Below are positions 46,538-55,879 of a DNA stretch of 64,000 nucleotides, piece after piece (positions within the stretch are counted from its first letter, which is position 1; each line of letters starts with the position of its first letter). The notes under the pieces are model-generated. The model had not been told where the DNA came from and ran no database searches. It saw nothing but the letters and a program-made list of their open reading frames with translations. The stretch comes from Pseudomonas chlororaphis subsp. chlororaphis (GTDB lineage Bacteria > Pseudomonadota > Gammaproteobacteria > Pseudomonadales > Pseudomonadaceae): assembly GCF_003945765.1 (NCBI RefSeq), contig NZ_CP027712.1:5704001-5768000 (forward strand). Direction: 5' to 3'. The position numbers were made by a program, and so were the translations under genes.

Positions 46538-46684
46538 TGTAGCCGCTGTCGAGCGAAGCGAGGCTGCGTTCGAGGACGCAGTCCTCGCCAAACCTGCGCA
46601 CGCGGTTTAGCTGGATGAATGCGGCGCCTGGTTTGGCGACCGCTGCGCGATCGATCGCAACCTCGCGGGCTCGGCAGCGGCTAC
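46538..46684. repeat. REP-like element, long form, copy 4 (inverted relative to copy 3)
   Basis: Begins TGTAGCCGCTGTCGAGC and ends GGCTCGGCAGCGGCTAC. Reverse-complement of most of copy 3, including a 38-base block. With copy 3 it encloses the MFS/LysR pair. Sits between convergent LysR and flavin reductase genes. Confidence 0.9.
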
Positions 46685-46705
46685 GGGGGTAGCGGCGCAG
46701 GCGGT

Positions 46706-47305
46706 TCACAAGGCCAGGGTCTTGCCGTCCAGCGAGTCGCCAATCGTCAGGAAATGCCCGCCCGCCACATGGTGCAGGGTGCGCAAGGCATCGTGCCCGG
46801 TGAAATGCCAACGGCCGTCGCTGAACACTCGCTCATCGGCCTGGGCGGCGATGACCTCGCCGAGGAACAGGTCGTAGCGTTCATGGTTGTGCGGTTCCGG
46901 CAGCAACCGGCATTCGAGCCAGGCCACGCAACCCTCGAGCAGCGGCGCGTCGATCAGCTCGCCGGCGAAGGTCGGCAGGCCATAGCGCTCGAACTTGTCG
47001 CGGCCCTGGTCGCGGTTCAGTTCCAGGCCGGAAGTGGAACCCACGGTCTGCGCGATATCGACCTGGGCGGCGCACGGCACGTTGAGCACGAAGGTGCCGG
47101 AGGCTTCCAGCAGTTGCCGGGTCCAGGTGGATTTGTCGAGCACCACGGCGACTTTCGGCGGCTCGAAATCCAGCGGCATGGCCCAGGCCGCGGCCATGAT
47201 GTTGCGCTGGCCGCCATGGGTGGCGCTGACCAGCACGGTCGGCCCGTGGTTGAGCAGACGGTAGGCCTTGGCCAGCGGAACCGGACGACGATGGGATGGG
47301 CTCAT
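46706..47305 (-). CDS. Flavin reductase family protein
   Basis: 199-residue FMN-binding split-barrel protein (flavin_reduct family): ATHGGQRNIMAAAWAMPLDFEPPKVAVVLDKSTWTRQLLEASGTFVLNVP is characteristic. Likely NAD(P)H:flavin oxidoreductase or a flavin-binding redox protein; partner unknown. ATG 47305 after GGAGCCTTACCC; the open frame upstream is non-coding. Confidence 0.88.
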   Translation of the reverse strand: MSPSHRRPVPLAKAYRLLNHGPTVLVSATHGGQRNIMAAAWAMPLDFEPPKVAVVLDKSTWTRQLLEASGTFVLNVPCAAQVDIAQTVGSTSGLELNRDQGRDKFERYGLPTFAGELIDAPLLEGCVAWLECRLLPEPHNHERYDLFLGEVIAAQADERVFSDGRWHFTGHDALRTLHHVAGGHFLTIGDSLDGKTLAL

Positions 47306-47472
47306 GGGTAAGGCTCCAGGAGAAAAACGTCGATTGTAGCGACATCCCGGTTCCGCACAGCAGTCGGGATTGGGCAATTTCCCTGGACAATCCATCCAGA
47401 TTGACCGGGCTTATCCCTGACTTGCGGCTGCTTAGACTGGGCCTTCACCTCACAGGCTGAAGGAGCTTTTCC

Positions 47473-48261
47473 ATGGCAGACCATTCTTTGAAAAACCACT
47501 CGTTGAAAGACAAGGTCGCGTTGATCGCCGGTGGCGCGAAGAACCTGGGCGGCCTGATCGCCCGGGACCTGGCCGCCCATGGCGCGAAGGCCATCGCCGT
47601 GCATTACAACAGCGCCGCCAGCAAGGCCGACGCCGACCGGACCGTGGCGGCGATCAAGAACCTGGGCGTCGATGCCCACGCCTGGCAGGCCGACCTGACC
47701 GCCGCCGCGGCCGTGGAGCAACTCTTCAGCGACGCCAAGGCGCATTTCGGCAAGATCGACATCGCCATCAACACCGTGGGCAAGGTCCTGAAAAAACCCA
47801 TAGTCGAGATCAGCGAAGCCGAGTACGACGACATGTTCGCGGTCAACTCCAAGAGCGCGTTCTTCTTTATCAAGGAAGCCGGCAAGCACCTGGAGGACCA
47901 CGGCAAGCTGGTGTCGCTGGTGACCTCGCTGCTCGGCGCCTACACGCCGTTCTATGCCGCCTACGGCGGGGCCAAGGCACCGGTGGAACACTTCACCCGC
48001 GCCGCCTCCAAGGAATTCGGCGCCCGCGGCATCTCGGTGACCGCCGTGGGCCCTGGGCCGATGGACACGCCATTCTTCTACCCGGCCGAAGGCGCCGACG
48101 CCGTGGCTTACCACAAGACCGCCGCGGCGCTGTCCGGCTTCAGCAAGACCGGCCTGACCGACATCAAGGACGTGGTGCCCTTCATCCGTCATCTGGTCAC
48201 CGACGGCTGGTGGATCACCGGCCAGACCCTGCTGATCAACGGCGGCTACACCACCAAGTGA
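47473..48261 (+). CDS. Short-chain dehydrogenase/reductase
   Basis: 262-residue SDR. Nucleotide-binding motif ALIAGGAKNLGGLIA, NTVGK in place of the usual NNAG, catalytic Ser in VTSLLGAYTPFYAAYGGAKAPVEHFTRA with the Tyr-x-x-x-Lys pair as YGGAK, and C-terminal GGYTTK. Probably NAD(P)H-dependent; substrate unknown. RBS AAGGAGC before ATG. Confidence 0.92.
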   Translation: MADHSLKNHSLKDKVALIAGGAKNLGGLIARDLAAHGAKAIAVHYNSAASKADADRTVAAIKNLGVDAHAWQADLTAAAAVEQLFSDAKAHFGKIDIAINTVGKVLKKPIVEISEAEYDDMFAVNSKSAFFFIKEAGKHLEDHGKLVSLVTSLLGAYTPFYAAYGGAKAPVEHFTRAASKEFGARGISVTAVGPGPMDTPFFYPAEGADAVAYHKTAAALSGFSKTGLTDIKDVVPFIRHLVTDGWWITGQTLLINGGYTTK

Positions 48262-48344
48262 GGCCCGGCCTTCTGATCGACGGTTGTCATCGACCCGAGT
48301 AATCCGCCAAGGGGCGAGGTAGATTGGCGTTTGCGAAAGGCTTG

Positions 48345-48418
48345 CGTAGGAGCGAGGCTTGCCCGCGATCAGGGGCTGTCTGACACAACGCTATCGCGGG
48401 CAAGCCTCGCGCCTACAG
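48345..48418. repeat. REP element of a second family
   Basis: CGTAGGAGCGAGGCTTGCCC at the left pairs with GGGCAAGCCTCGCGCCTAC at the right: a long palindrome of the GCGAGGCTTGCCCGCGAT class common in P. fluorescens-group genomes. Lies just upstream of the LysR gene, possibly inside its leader. Confidence 0.9.
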
Positions 48419-48456
48419 AAAATACGCACCACACGCCTCGGAACAACGCCCCATTC

Positions 48457-49374
48457 ATGGATAAGCTCGAGCAGTACCGTGTATTCATCCAGGTGGCTGA
48501 CATGGGCAGTTTCATCAAGGCCGCGCACGCCCTTGAACTGCCCCGGGCTACCGTCTCGGCAGCGGTACAGCAACTGGAAACCGCCCTCGCCACGCGCCTG
48601 TTGCACCGCACCACGCGCCAGGTTCAGCTGACCGCCGACGGCGCGGTCCTGCTGGAGCGCGCGCGCCTGTTGCTGAGCGATGCGGTGGAACTCGAGCAGC
48701 TGTTTCACACCCGTCAACTGGACGTCTGTGGCCGGCTCAATATCGACGTGCCCAGCCGCATTGCCCGGCGCCTGATCGCCCCCGCCCTGCCCGAGCTTTT
48801 CGCCCGCTACCCCAGCCTGAAGCTGGCGCTGGGCTCCACCGACCGTTCCATCGACCTGGTGCAGGAAGGCGTGGATTGCGCGATCCGCGTCGGCGCCCTG
48901 CGCGATAGCAGCCTGATCGTCCGGCGCCTGGGTCACCTGGCCCTGATCAATTGCGCCAGCCCTGACTATCTGGCCCGGCACGGCCAGCCACAAACGCCGG
49001 GCGACCTGGCCGACGGTCACTGGATGGTCGGCTACGGCTCCCCCAGCACGGGCCGCGAACTGCCCTGGGAATACCTGGCCGAAGGTCACGAGCTGGAACT
49101 GAATTTGCCCAGCCGGGTGATCGTCAACAACGCCGAAAACTACATCGCCTGCTGCAGGGCCGGGCTGGGCCTGATCCAGATCCCGCGCTTCGACGTGCAG
49201 TACCTGCTCGACCGGGGCAAACTGGTGGAAGTCCTGCCCGGTTTTCGCCCCGCGTCCATGGCGATCTCCGCGCTCTATCCCAATCGCAACCATCGCTCGC
49301 GCCGGCTGAACGCCTTTATCGAATGGTTCGAAACCCTGATCGCGCCCCATCTCGAAAACGACCGGCAGGACTGA
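48457..49374 (+). CDS. LysR-family transcriptional regulator
   Basis: 305-residue LysR protein. Helix-turn-helix ~1-60 (YRVFIQVADMGSFIKAAHALELPRATVSAAVQQLETALATRLLHRTTR), substrate domain ~90-295. ATG 48457 (MDKLEQ) is the natural start; the frame is open further upstream through the REP element. May control the SDR gene upstream; no divergent partner is present. Confidence 0.9.
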   Translation: MDKLEQYRVFIQVADMGSFIKAAHALELPRATVSAAVQQLETALATRLLHRTTRQVQLTADGAVLLERARLLLSDAVELEQLFHTRQLDVCGRLNIDVPSRIARRLIAPALPELFARYPSLKLALGSTDRSIDLVQEGVDCAIRVGALRDSSLIVRRLGHLALINCASPDYLARHGQPQTPGDLADGHWMVGYGSPSTGRELPWEYLAEGHELELNLPSRVIVNNAENYIACCRAGLGLIQIPRFDVQYLLDRGKLVEVLPGFRPASMAISALYPNRNHRSRRLNAFIEWFETLIAPHLENDRQD

Positions 49375-49412
49375 CAGCGGCCCCACCCAGGCTGCTGGCT
49401 GCAGCCAGCCCA

Positions 49413-50729
49413 TCAGCCGGACAACTGATGGGCGAACTGGCCGACGGCGCTTACCACCTTCTGCGCGCCGTCCTGGATCTCGACGATCACCGTGCCGGCT
49501 TCGGCGGCCAGGCCCAGGCCCTGCTCGGCCTGGGTCTTGCCGTCGGCCATCAGCACCACCGCGTCGCGGGCCATGTCCTGGTTGCGCCGGACCACGCCGA
49601 CGATTTCGTCGGTGGCCTTGCTGGTGCGCGAGGCCAGTTGCCGGACCTCGTCCGCCACCACCGCGAAGCCGCGCCCCTGGTCACCCGCGCGGGCCGCTTC
49701 GATGGCCGCGTTGAGCGCCAGCAGGTTGGTCTGCTCGGCAATGTCGCTGATGGTCTTGACGATGCTGCCGATCACCCGCGACTGCTCGTTCAGCGCCTCG
49801 ATGCTGTCACTGGCCTGCTGCATGTGGGTCGCCAGGTCGCGCATCACCTGCACCGCTTCGGTCACCACCGAAGAGCCGCGCTGGGCGCTGCTGTCGGTCT
49901 GCTGCGAGATGGTGTAGGCGATCTCCGCGGCGTCGGCGACGGTCTGCTCCTGCTTGACCTGCTCGGTGATCACCGTGGCGAATTTCACCACCTTGTAGAG
50001 CTTGCCGTTGGCATCGACCACCGGGTTGTACGAGGCATCGAGCCAGACCACGCGGCCGAGACTGTCGATACGCTTGAAGCGGTCGGCGACGTACTCGCCG
50101 GCATTCAGCCGCTCCCAGAACACCTTGTAGGCCGGACTGTTGTACTCCTGCGGCTCGCAGAACAGGCTGTGGTTCTGGCCCAGGATCTGCTCGAGGCTGT
50201 AGCCCATGCAGCTCAGGAACCGCTCGTTGGCGGTCAGTACCCGGCCATTGAGGTCGAACTCGATCACCGCGGTCGAACGCAACAGGGCCGCGATCAGGTT
50301 GTCATGCTCGCAGGCGGTTTCCACGGTCTCGGTCAGGTCATTGGCGATCAGGGAAAAGGACCTGAGTTGCCGCTCGGAGTTGAAGATCGGCTGCAGGCTC
50401 ACCCTCAGCCAGGCGTCATGACCATCGCCACGACGCAGGCGCAGGGTGTCGTCGAAAGGCTCGCTGCAGGCCAGCGCCGTCATGAAACGCGAGTGCGCCT
50501 CTTCGGGCCGGGCATCGTCCGGCAGCAGATTGTCGATGGGCCAGCCCAGCAGCGCCTCGGGGGAATAATGCATGACCTGGGTGAAGTTGCGGTTCGCCAC
50601 CAGGATCCGGCGCTGCGGATCGAGATCGACACTGAGCAGGGTGCGCTCGAAACCTTCCTTGACCTGCTCGAGCGCACGAAACTCCTCACCCAATGCGAGG
50701 AGCTTCTGATTCAAACGTTTATTGAACAT
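49413..50729 (-). CDS. BdlA-like PAS-PAS-chemoreceptor protein (copy 1)
   Basis: 438-residue soluble methyl-accepting protein. A coiled start (~1-25) is followed by PAS 1 (~25-140), PAS 2 (~145-260, [15 protein letters not shown] ... [17 protein letters not shown]) and a chemoreceptor signalling domain (~270-438) with the hairpin tip [34 protein letters not shown]. No membrane segment. The layout matches BdlA, a biofilm-dispersion regulator of P. aeruginosa, and Aer-like energy sensors. Tandem paralogue of the next gene, 237 bases apart. Confidence 0.92.
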   Translation of the reverse strand: MFNKRLNQKLLALGEEFRALEQVKEGFERTLLSVDLDPQRRILVANRNFTQVMHYSPEALLGWPIDNLLPDDARPEEAHSRFMTALACSEPFDDTLRLRRGDGHDAWLRVSLQPIFNSERQLRSFSLIANDLTETVETACEHDNLIAALLRSTAVIEFDLNGRVLTANERFLSCMGYSLEQILGQNHSLFCEPQEYNSPAYKVFWERLNAGEYVADRFKRIDSLGRVVWLDASYNPVVDANGKLYKVVKFATVITEQVKQEQTVADAAEIAYTISQQTDSSAQRGSSVVTEAVQVMRDLATHMQQASDSIEALNEQSRVIGSIVKTISDIAEQTNLLALNAAIEAARAGDQGRGFAVVADEVRQLASRTSKATDEIVGVVRRNQDMARDAVVLMADGKTQAEQGLGLAAEAGTVIVEIQDGAQKVVSAVGQFAHQLSG

Positions 50730-50966
50730 GGATACACCGATAGCCTGTGATTGGAGACTGCAGCAGCCTCACCATCGGCGTTGGAAACGCGTTCTTGACG
50801 CGCTCAAGGCTCTTTAGGATTTATCTTCCATAGAGACAGGAAACTTCCTAACCACCCGCGCAGGGGCGCGCTGGCGTTGGAGCAGATCGTGGCCGTCGAC
50901 CTGGCGGTCACTCGATACCCGACGTCATGGCCTGGAAAAGGCCTGACGCCGAGTCCGGGACAGGAC

Positions 50967-52283
50967 TCAGTTGGACAATTGGCTGGCGAACTGGCCGACG
51001 GCGTTCACCACCTTCTGCGCACCGTCCTGGATCTCGACGATCACCGTGCCGGCTTCGGCAGCCAGGGCCAGGCCCTGCTCGGCCTGGGCCTTGCCATCGG
51101 TCATCAGCGCCACGGCCTCGCGCGCCATATCCTGGTTCTGCCGCACCACGCCGACGATTTCGTCGGTGGCCTTGCTGGTGCGCGAGGCCAGTTGCCGGAC
51201 TTCGTCGGCCACCACGGCAAAGCCGCGTCCCTGTTCACCGGCCCGCGCCGCTTCGATCGCCGCGTTGAGCGCCAGCAGGTTGGTCTGCTCGGCGATGCCG
51301 CTGATGGTCTTGACGATGGTGCCGATCACCAGCGACTGCTCGTTCAGTGCCTCGATGCCCTCGCCGGCCTGCTGCATGTGCTTGGCCAGGTCGCGCATCA
51401 CGTTCACCGCCTCGGTCACCACGGTGGTGCCGCGCTGGGCGCTGTTGTCGGTTTGCAAGGAGGTGCTGTAGGCAATGTTCGCCGCCTCGGCGACTGCCTG
51501 CTCCTGGTTCACCTGGTCGGTGATCACGGTGGCGAACTTCACCACCTTGTACAGCCGGTTGTTGGCATCGACCACCGGGTTGTAGGAAGCCTCGAGCCAG
51601 ACCACGCGGCCGTAGCTGTCGATGCGCTTGAACCGCCCGGCGACGAACTCGCCGGCGTTCAGGCGCTTCCAGAATGCCTGGTACTGCTCGCTGTTGTATT
51701 CCTCAGGCTCGCAGAAGGTACGGTGATGCTTGCCCTGGATTTGCGCCAGGCTGTAGCCCATGCCGTGGAGGAAACGCTCGTTGGCCGTCAGCACGTTGCC
51801 GTTGAGGTCGAACTCGATCACCGCCGTGGAGCGGACCAGCGCGCCGATCAGGTTCTCGTGCTCGCGAGAGGCTTCGATGGTGCGGGTCAGGTCGCTGGAG
51901 TAGATCGAGAACTGTTTGATCCGCCCCTGGGAATCGCGAACCGGCTGGGAGATCGAGCGCAGCCAGGCTTCCTGGCCGTTGCCGCGCAGCAGGCGTACCG
52001 CGCCGGCAAAATGCTCGCCACGGGTCAGCGTCGCCTTGAAACGGTGGTGGAACTCATCGGTCTTGACGTGGGCCGGCACAATGTCCTCGATGTGACGACC
52101 GACCAGTTCGCTGCCCCTGTAGAGCATTTCCAGGTTGAAGTTGTCGTTGACCGACAAAATGCGTCCATCGGGATCGAGAACCAGCACCAGCATTTCGCTG
52201 TCGAGACTGTCCTTCACTTGCTGGAGGCTCGAGAGTTCTTCGCGTAGAGCCAACAGCTCTTGCTTCAAGCTTTTGTTGAACAT
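50967..52283 (-). CDS. BdlA-like PAS-PAS-chemoreceptor protein (copy 2)
   Basis: 438 residues, exactly the length of copy 1, with the same architecture. It is very similar over PAS 2 and the signalling domain (FERFKRID-type blocks, [51 protein letters not shown]), while the first PAS domain is diverged ([22 protein letters not shown]). This pattern suggests duplication followed by change of the input domain. ATG 52283 (MFNKSLKQ, parallel to MFNKRLNQ in copy 1); the frame is open upstream to 52583 without support. Confidence 0.92.
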   Translation of the reverse strand: MFNKSLKQELLALREELSSLQQVKDSLDSEMLVLVLDPDGRILSVNDNFNLEMLYRGSELVGRHIEDIVPAHVKTDEFHHRFKATLTRGEHFAGAVRLLRGNGQEAWLRSISQPVRDSQGRIKQFSIYSSDLTRTIEASREHENLIGALVRSTAVIEFDLNGNVLTANERFLHGMGYSLAQIQGKHHRTFCEPEEYNSEQYQAFWKRLNAGEFVAGRFKRIDSYGRVVWLEASYNPVVDANNRLYKVVKFATVITDQVNQEQAVAEAANIAYSTSLQTDNSAQRGTTVVTEAVNVMRDLAKHMQQAGEGIEALNEQSLVIGTIVKTISGIAEQTNLLALNAAIEAARAGEQGRGFAVVADEVRQLASRTSKATDEIVGVVRQNQDMAREAVALMTDGKAQAEQGLALAAEAGTVIVEIQDGAQKVVNAVGQFASQLSN

Positions 52284-52497
52284 GGGATGCACCGATGGGC
52301 TGTAATAGTGGGCAGCATTGTCTCTAGCCATCGGCGCTTGAGTATTTTTCTGAAGAGCCCATAAGACATATCCGACCAAAAAACTTTGAAACGCCTCGGG
52401 CCCCGGCCCTGCGGGGCTACGAGCCATGCTCCGGAGCCCGGAAGAGGGGCTATAGTCGTGCTCTGGAAAATCAACGGCAATCGACGGAGTGCAATCT

Positions 52498-53007
52498 ATG
52501 GAGGCTTCACGCAAGGCCCTGTTCGACCAGGTGGCGACGCGTCTGGGACACGCTTTCGACGGTGAAATGCGCATCGGCGGCAACTATGTGCCCGCGGTGC
52601 AGAACGGCGACGAGGTGTACGTCAGCGGGCAGATCCCCCGCATCGACAACACCGTGAAGGTGGTCGGGCGGGTCGGTGGCGATGTTTCGCTGGAAGACGG
52701 CCGGTATGCCGCACGTATTTGCACCATGCGCGCCCTGGCGATCCTCGCCCAGTTGCTGGGCGATCTGCAGCGGGTGAAAAAAGTCCTGCGGCTCAACGTC
52801 TATGTGCAAAGCGCCGCCGACTTCACCCAGCAGAGCGAAGTCGCCGACGCGGCCTCCGAAGTGCTCTATTCGATCTTTGCCGAGGCCGGGGTACACACCC
52901 GCACGTCCCTCGGGGTCTATCAGTTGCCGAAGAATGCCGCGGTGGAAATCGACATGATCGTGGCCCTCGAACCGCTTCCCGCACCCCATGAGGACGTTGA
53001 GGATTAG
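52498..53007 (+). CDS. RidA/YjgF family protein
   Basis: 169-residue RidA-superfamily protein; RidA hydrolyses reactive enamine/imine intermediates from amino-acid metabolism. Family stretches: [49 protein letters not shown] and [25 protein letters not shown]. The Arg needed by true RidA (normally in the ...aRsxvgv motif) is in TRTSLGV. ATG 52498 after CGGAG. Its TAG stop is the first bases of the MITE-like element. Confidence 0.92.
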   Translation: MEASRKALFDQVATRLGHAFDGEMRIGGNYVPAVQNGDEVYVSGQIPRIDNTVKVVGRVGGDVSLEDGRYAARICTMRALAILAQLLGDLQRVKKVLRLNVYVQSAADFTQQSEVADAASEVLYSIFAEAGVHTRTSLGVYQLPKNAAVEIDMIVALEPLPAPHEDVED

Positions 53008-53148
53008 GGTCTGTACGAAAAGTCGGCGAGCGAAGGTCAGGCAAGGCAAAAACAGGCGAGGAAGCGGAGTGTAGGGGCCTACATGAGCATTCCGAGCCTG
53101 TTTTTAACGCAGCATGACCGAGCGCAGCCACTTTTCGTACAAACCCTA
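53005..53148. mobile_element. MITE-like palindromic element A
   Basis: 19-base terminal inverted repeats TAGGGTCTGTACGAAAAGT (53005-53023) and its complement with one change (53130-53148), enclosing ~106 bases of non-coding DNA. The outermost TA is present at both ends and may be a target duplication. Shares inner blocks (GGCGAGCGAAGGTCAGG, TTTTTAACGCAGCATGACC, GCGCAGCCACTTTTCG) with element B at 55163. Encodes nothing. Confidence 0.85.
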
Positions 53149-53478
53149 GCTGCCATTGGTGCGGCACTGGCCCATGACCTGATACTCAACGGTCTTGAGC
53201 TGTCCGGCCGAATCCTCATAGGTCATGCGTGACGGCACCGGGTTGCAGGCCTTGGCCGGCGGCGTCACGTTGACCACCTTCTGGATGTCCAGGGGCATGC
53301 CGTAGCGATAGTTTTCCACCACCGGCGCCTCCTTGCCCTGCTTCGCCGCGTAGGCCGCCATGGCCTTCTCGTTCGCCTGCATGGCGCGGTCGAAGGTGCG
53401 GTCGCCGCCGCCCTCGGCCATGGCCAGGGACGACAAGGAAAGTACCAGGGCGGCGATACTCAATTTAAATAACTTCAT
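53146..53478 (-). CDS. DUF2790 family periplasmic protein
   Basis: 110-residue small exported protein: signal peptide MKLFKLSIAALVLSLSSLAMA (1-21), then a DUF2790 domain (YRYGMPLDIQKVVNVTPPAKACNPVPSRMTYEDSAGQLKTVEYQVMGQC) with two Cys that could form a disulfide. Function unknown; the family is common in Pseudomonas. Its stop codon is supplied by the right end of the MITE-like element. Confidence 0.88.
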   Translation of the reverse strand: MKLFKLSIAALVLSLSSLAMAEGGGDRTFDRAMQANEKAMAAYAAKQGKEAPVVENYRYGMPLDIQKVVNVTPPAKACNPVPSRMTYEDSAGQLKTVEYQVMGQCRTNGS

Positions 53479-53811
53479 GACTGTTTCCTCGTTTTGGTTA
53501 GTTGCAACGAGGATAACCAGCGGACCCTGTCGGGAAGATCACGGATACATTACTTATATGTAATAAACCCAAGACCGCTTCTTGCCATTGAGAAAACCCC
53601 ATATAAAACAAGGCCTCCAACTAAAACCTAATACAACTTACAACTTCTATCCTTGCAGAATTGTAATAACCGGGTCACCTCCGCGTTATCTGTTGTTTGC
53701 AACTATCGACGCTGACTCCAGCCGTTAACCAGACGGTTCGCGAGTACAACTAACAAGAACGCCCCAGGCGACATAACAGCTGATAGCTGCCCATATCCAG
53801 GAGCAAACAAC
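53479..53811. other. Divergent promoter region between the DUF2790 and OprD genes
   Basis: 333 AT-rich bases with no gene. A palindrome ATTAC-TTATAT-GTAAT at 53549-53564 is a candidate operator. The segment must hold promoters for both flanking genes. Confidence 0.55.
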
Positions 53812-55140
53812 ATGCGCACTCAAACCCGCTGGTCCCTGTCCGTGTTTTCCGCGGTACTGGGGCTGAGCCCGTTGGCCGTGAACGCGGCAGACGACCAGCC
53901 CGAAGGTTTTATCGAAGGCAGCAGCCTCAACGTGCTGGCCCGCAACTACTACTTCAATCGCGACGATCGCAAGGGCCAGTCCAGCCCCACCGGCAACGGC
54001 TATTCGGAGGCCTGGGCCCAGGGGCTGATCGGCAAGTTCGAATCCGGCTTTACCCAGGGCACCGTCGGTTTCGGCCTCGACGCCTTTGCCATGTATGGCC
54101 TCAAGCTCGACTCCGGCGCCGGCCGCAGTGGCGGTCGCGGGTCGTTCGGCATGCTGCCGGTGGACAGCGACAACCAACCGGCCGACAACTACAGCAAGGT
54201 CGGCGGCGCGGCGAAAATGCGCCTGCTCGACACCGTGATCAAGGTCGGCGACGTCTTCCCGAAGACCCCGGTGGTGCATTACGGCGACTCGCGCCTGCTG
54301 CCGGAAAGCTTTCGCGGCGCCACCTTCGAGAACACCAGCATCGACGGCCTGAGCCTCCAGGGCGGGCGCCTGCACAGCATGAGCCAGCCCGACAGTAGTA
54401 GCCTGCGCGACGGTTTCGCTACCTTCTATGCCGGCAAGGTCGACTCGCCCTGGGTCGCCTACTTCGGCGGCGACTACAGCCTGAACAAGCACCTCAGCTT
54501 CAGCCTCTACAGCAGCCGCCTGAAGGACGCCTGGGACCAGTACTACTTCGGCAGCGCGGCGACCTGGCCGATCTCGGACCAGTTCTCGCTGTTCGCCGGG
54601 TTCAACTATTACAAGGCGGTGGACGAGGGCAAGAAACTGCTCGGCGAGTTCGACAACGACATCTGGAGCGCCAAGATCGGCGCCACCTATGGCGCCCACA
54701 CCCTGTCGCTGTCGCACCAGCGCAACAATGGCGACGACGACTTCGACTACCTGCGCCAGTCGGACTCGATCTTCCTCGACAACTCGATCCAGTACAGCGA
54801 CTTCAACTCGCCGAAGGAACGTTCGTGGATGGTCCGCTACGACCTCGACATGCAGCCCCTGGGCATCCCCGGCCTGTCGTTCATGACCCGCTACGGCAAA
54901 GGCAGCGACGCCGACTACAGCAACGCCAACGCGGTGTACATGCGCCGCGGTGCAGACGGCAATCCGCTGACCAACCAGCGCCGCTGGGAACGCGATATCG
55001 AAGCCAAGTACGTGGTCCAGGGCGGCACGCTCAAGGACCTGTCGCTGCGCATCCGCCAGGCCACCGTGCGCTCCAGCAGCTTCGAATCCGACCTGGAGGA
55101 ATTCCGCCTGATCGTCGAATACCCACTGGCCATTCTCTGA
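53812..55140 (+). CDS. OprD-family outer-membrane porin
   Basis: 442-residue substrate-specific porin. Signal peptide ~1-25 (SPLAVNA|ADDQ), then an 18-strand OprD barrel: FIEGSSLNVLARNYYFNRD at the start, RLLPESFRGATFENTSIDGL, GGDYSLNKHLSFSLYSSRLKDAWDQYYFG and MVRYDLDMQPLGIPGLSFMTRYGKGSD. Ends EEFRLIVEYPLAIL with a hydrophobic last strand. Related porins take up amino acids, aromatic acids or tricarboxylates; the substrate is not predictable. An OprD-type porin also lies near czc genes in P. putida. Confidence 0.93.
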   Translation: MRTQTRWSLSVFSAVLGLSPLAVNAADDQPEGFIEGSSLNVLARNYYFNRDDRKGQSSPTGNGYSEAWAQGLIGKFESGFTQGTVGFGLDAFAMYGLKLDSGAGRSGGRGSFGMLPVDSDNQPADNYSKVGGAAKMRLLDTVIKVGDVFPKTPVVHYGDSRLLPESFRGATFENTSIDGLSLQGGRLHSMSQPDSSSLRDGFATFYAGKVDSPWVAYFGGDYSLNKHLSFSLYSSRLKDAWDQYYFGSAATWPISDQFSLFAGFNYYKAVDEGKKLLGEFDNDIWSAKIGATYGAHTLSLSHQRNNGDDDFDYLRQSDSIFLDNSIQYSDFNSPKERSWMVRYDLDMQPLGIPGLSFMTRYGKGSDADYSNANAVYMRRGADGNPLTNQRRWERDIEAKYVVQGGTLKDLSLRIRQATVRSSSFESDLEEFRLIVEYPLAIL

Positions 55141-55162
55141 GCCCTTGCGCCGGGCGGGTGCA

Positions 55163-55271
55163 AGGGTCTGTCCGAAAAATCGGCGAGCGAAGGTCAGGCT
55201 GTTTTTAACGCAGCATGACCTGCATAGCGCGGAAGGCGCCCAACGCGCAGCCACTTTTCGGACAGAGCCTA
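55163..55271. mobile_element. MITE-like palindromic element B
   Basis: Terminal inverted repeats AGGGTCTGTCCGAAAAAT and ACTTTTCGGACAGAGCCT (three mismatches) around a shortened centre related to element A (GGCGAGCGAAGGTCAGG, CTGTTTTTAACGCAGCATGACC, GCGCAGCCACTTTTCG). Lies just after the porin stop codon. Confidence 0.82.
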
Positions 55272-55426
55272 AGTCCGCCCGACGTTAAAACTTCTTCACA
55301 GACGCCTGTCTTTCAGAACTGTAATATCGCCCTCACCTTCTCGTCAGGTTGGCCTTCGTATACTTGCCCGCATGCCCGAGCCGACAGCGCTTCGCTGGCG
55401 GCCAGCCACTTGCGGGAGATCATGTC

Positions 55427-55624
55427 TTGAAGCCTGCCCATCTGACTCCGCCTGGCCAGCCCAGCGCGCTTCCCAGCGATAACAGCAGCGAACGCGCCAG
55501 GCATGCCCTGGAACAATTCTGGCTCGGCCAGCAACAGCACAACGGCGAAAACAACCACAACGGCGCAACCGGCGCCGCCCCTCACAGAACCGCAGGGCCC
55601 CAGGCATGCACTGCCTCCCGCTGA
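55427..55624 (+). CDS. Possible small protein, 65 residues
   Basis: TTG start preceded by GGGAGA at a suitable distance; the product would begin (M)KPAHLTPPGQPSALPS and continue through an Asn/Gln/His-rich middle (FWLGQQQHNGENNHNG). Third codon positions are mostly C/G. Two hairpins follow within 75 bases. No family recognised, and a minus-strand frame over the same bases is also open, so this is tentative. Confidence 0.3.
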   Translation: MKPAHLTPPGQPSALPSDNSSERARHALEQFWLGQQQHNGENNHNGATGAAPHRTAGPQACTASR

Positions 55625-55645
55625 CGCCGGCCCACCCCGAGCACA

Positions 55646-55692
55646 TTCATCTCTGAAGCGTTTTTTCGAATGCTCCTTTGGAAAGAGATGAA
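55646..55692 (+). other. Hairpin with long loop
   Basis: TTCATCTCT (55646-55654) pairs perfectly with AGAGATGAA (55684-55692), followed by TTTTT. The 29-nt loop is unusually long for a terminator; it may be a small-RNA end or a leader structure. Confidence 0.45.
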
Positions 55693-55697
55693 TTTTT

Positions 55698-55725
55698 AGC
55701 GTCCCGCATGGGGCGCTTTTTTTTG
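55698..55725 (+). terminator. Rho-independent terminator
   Basis: AGCGTCCC pairs with GGGGCGCT (one G-T pair) over a 4-nt loop, followed by eight T residues. It ends a rightward transcript whose gene is not clear. Confidence 0.8.
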
Positions 55726-55739
55726 CCCCCACGCCCCCC

Positions 55740-55861
55740 TGTAGCCGCTGCCGAGCCCGCGAGGCTGCGATCGACTGCGAAGCAGGCGCCGTTCTTGAAA
55801 TCGCAGGAGGTCCTGCGACCAGCGTGGCCCGGACCATCGCAGCCTGCGGCAGCGGCTACAG
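55740..55861. repeat. REP-like palindromic element, copy 5
   Basis: TGTAGCCGCTGCCGAGCC at the left and CTGCGGCAGCGGCTACAG at the right; inner arms GAGGCTGCGATCG and ATCGCAGCC pair. Lies between the terminator above and the czcA terminator. Confidence 0.9.
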
Positions 55862-55879
55862 GGTGTGCTCTCTGGATAA

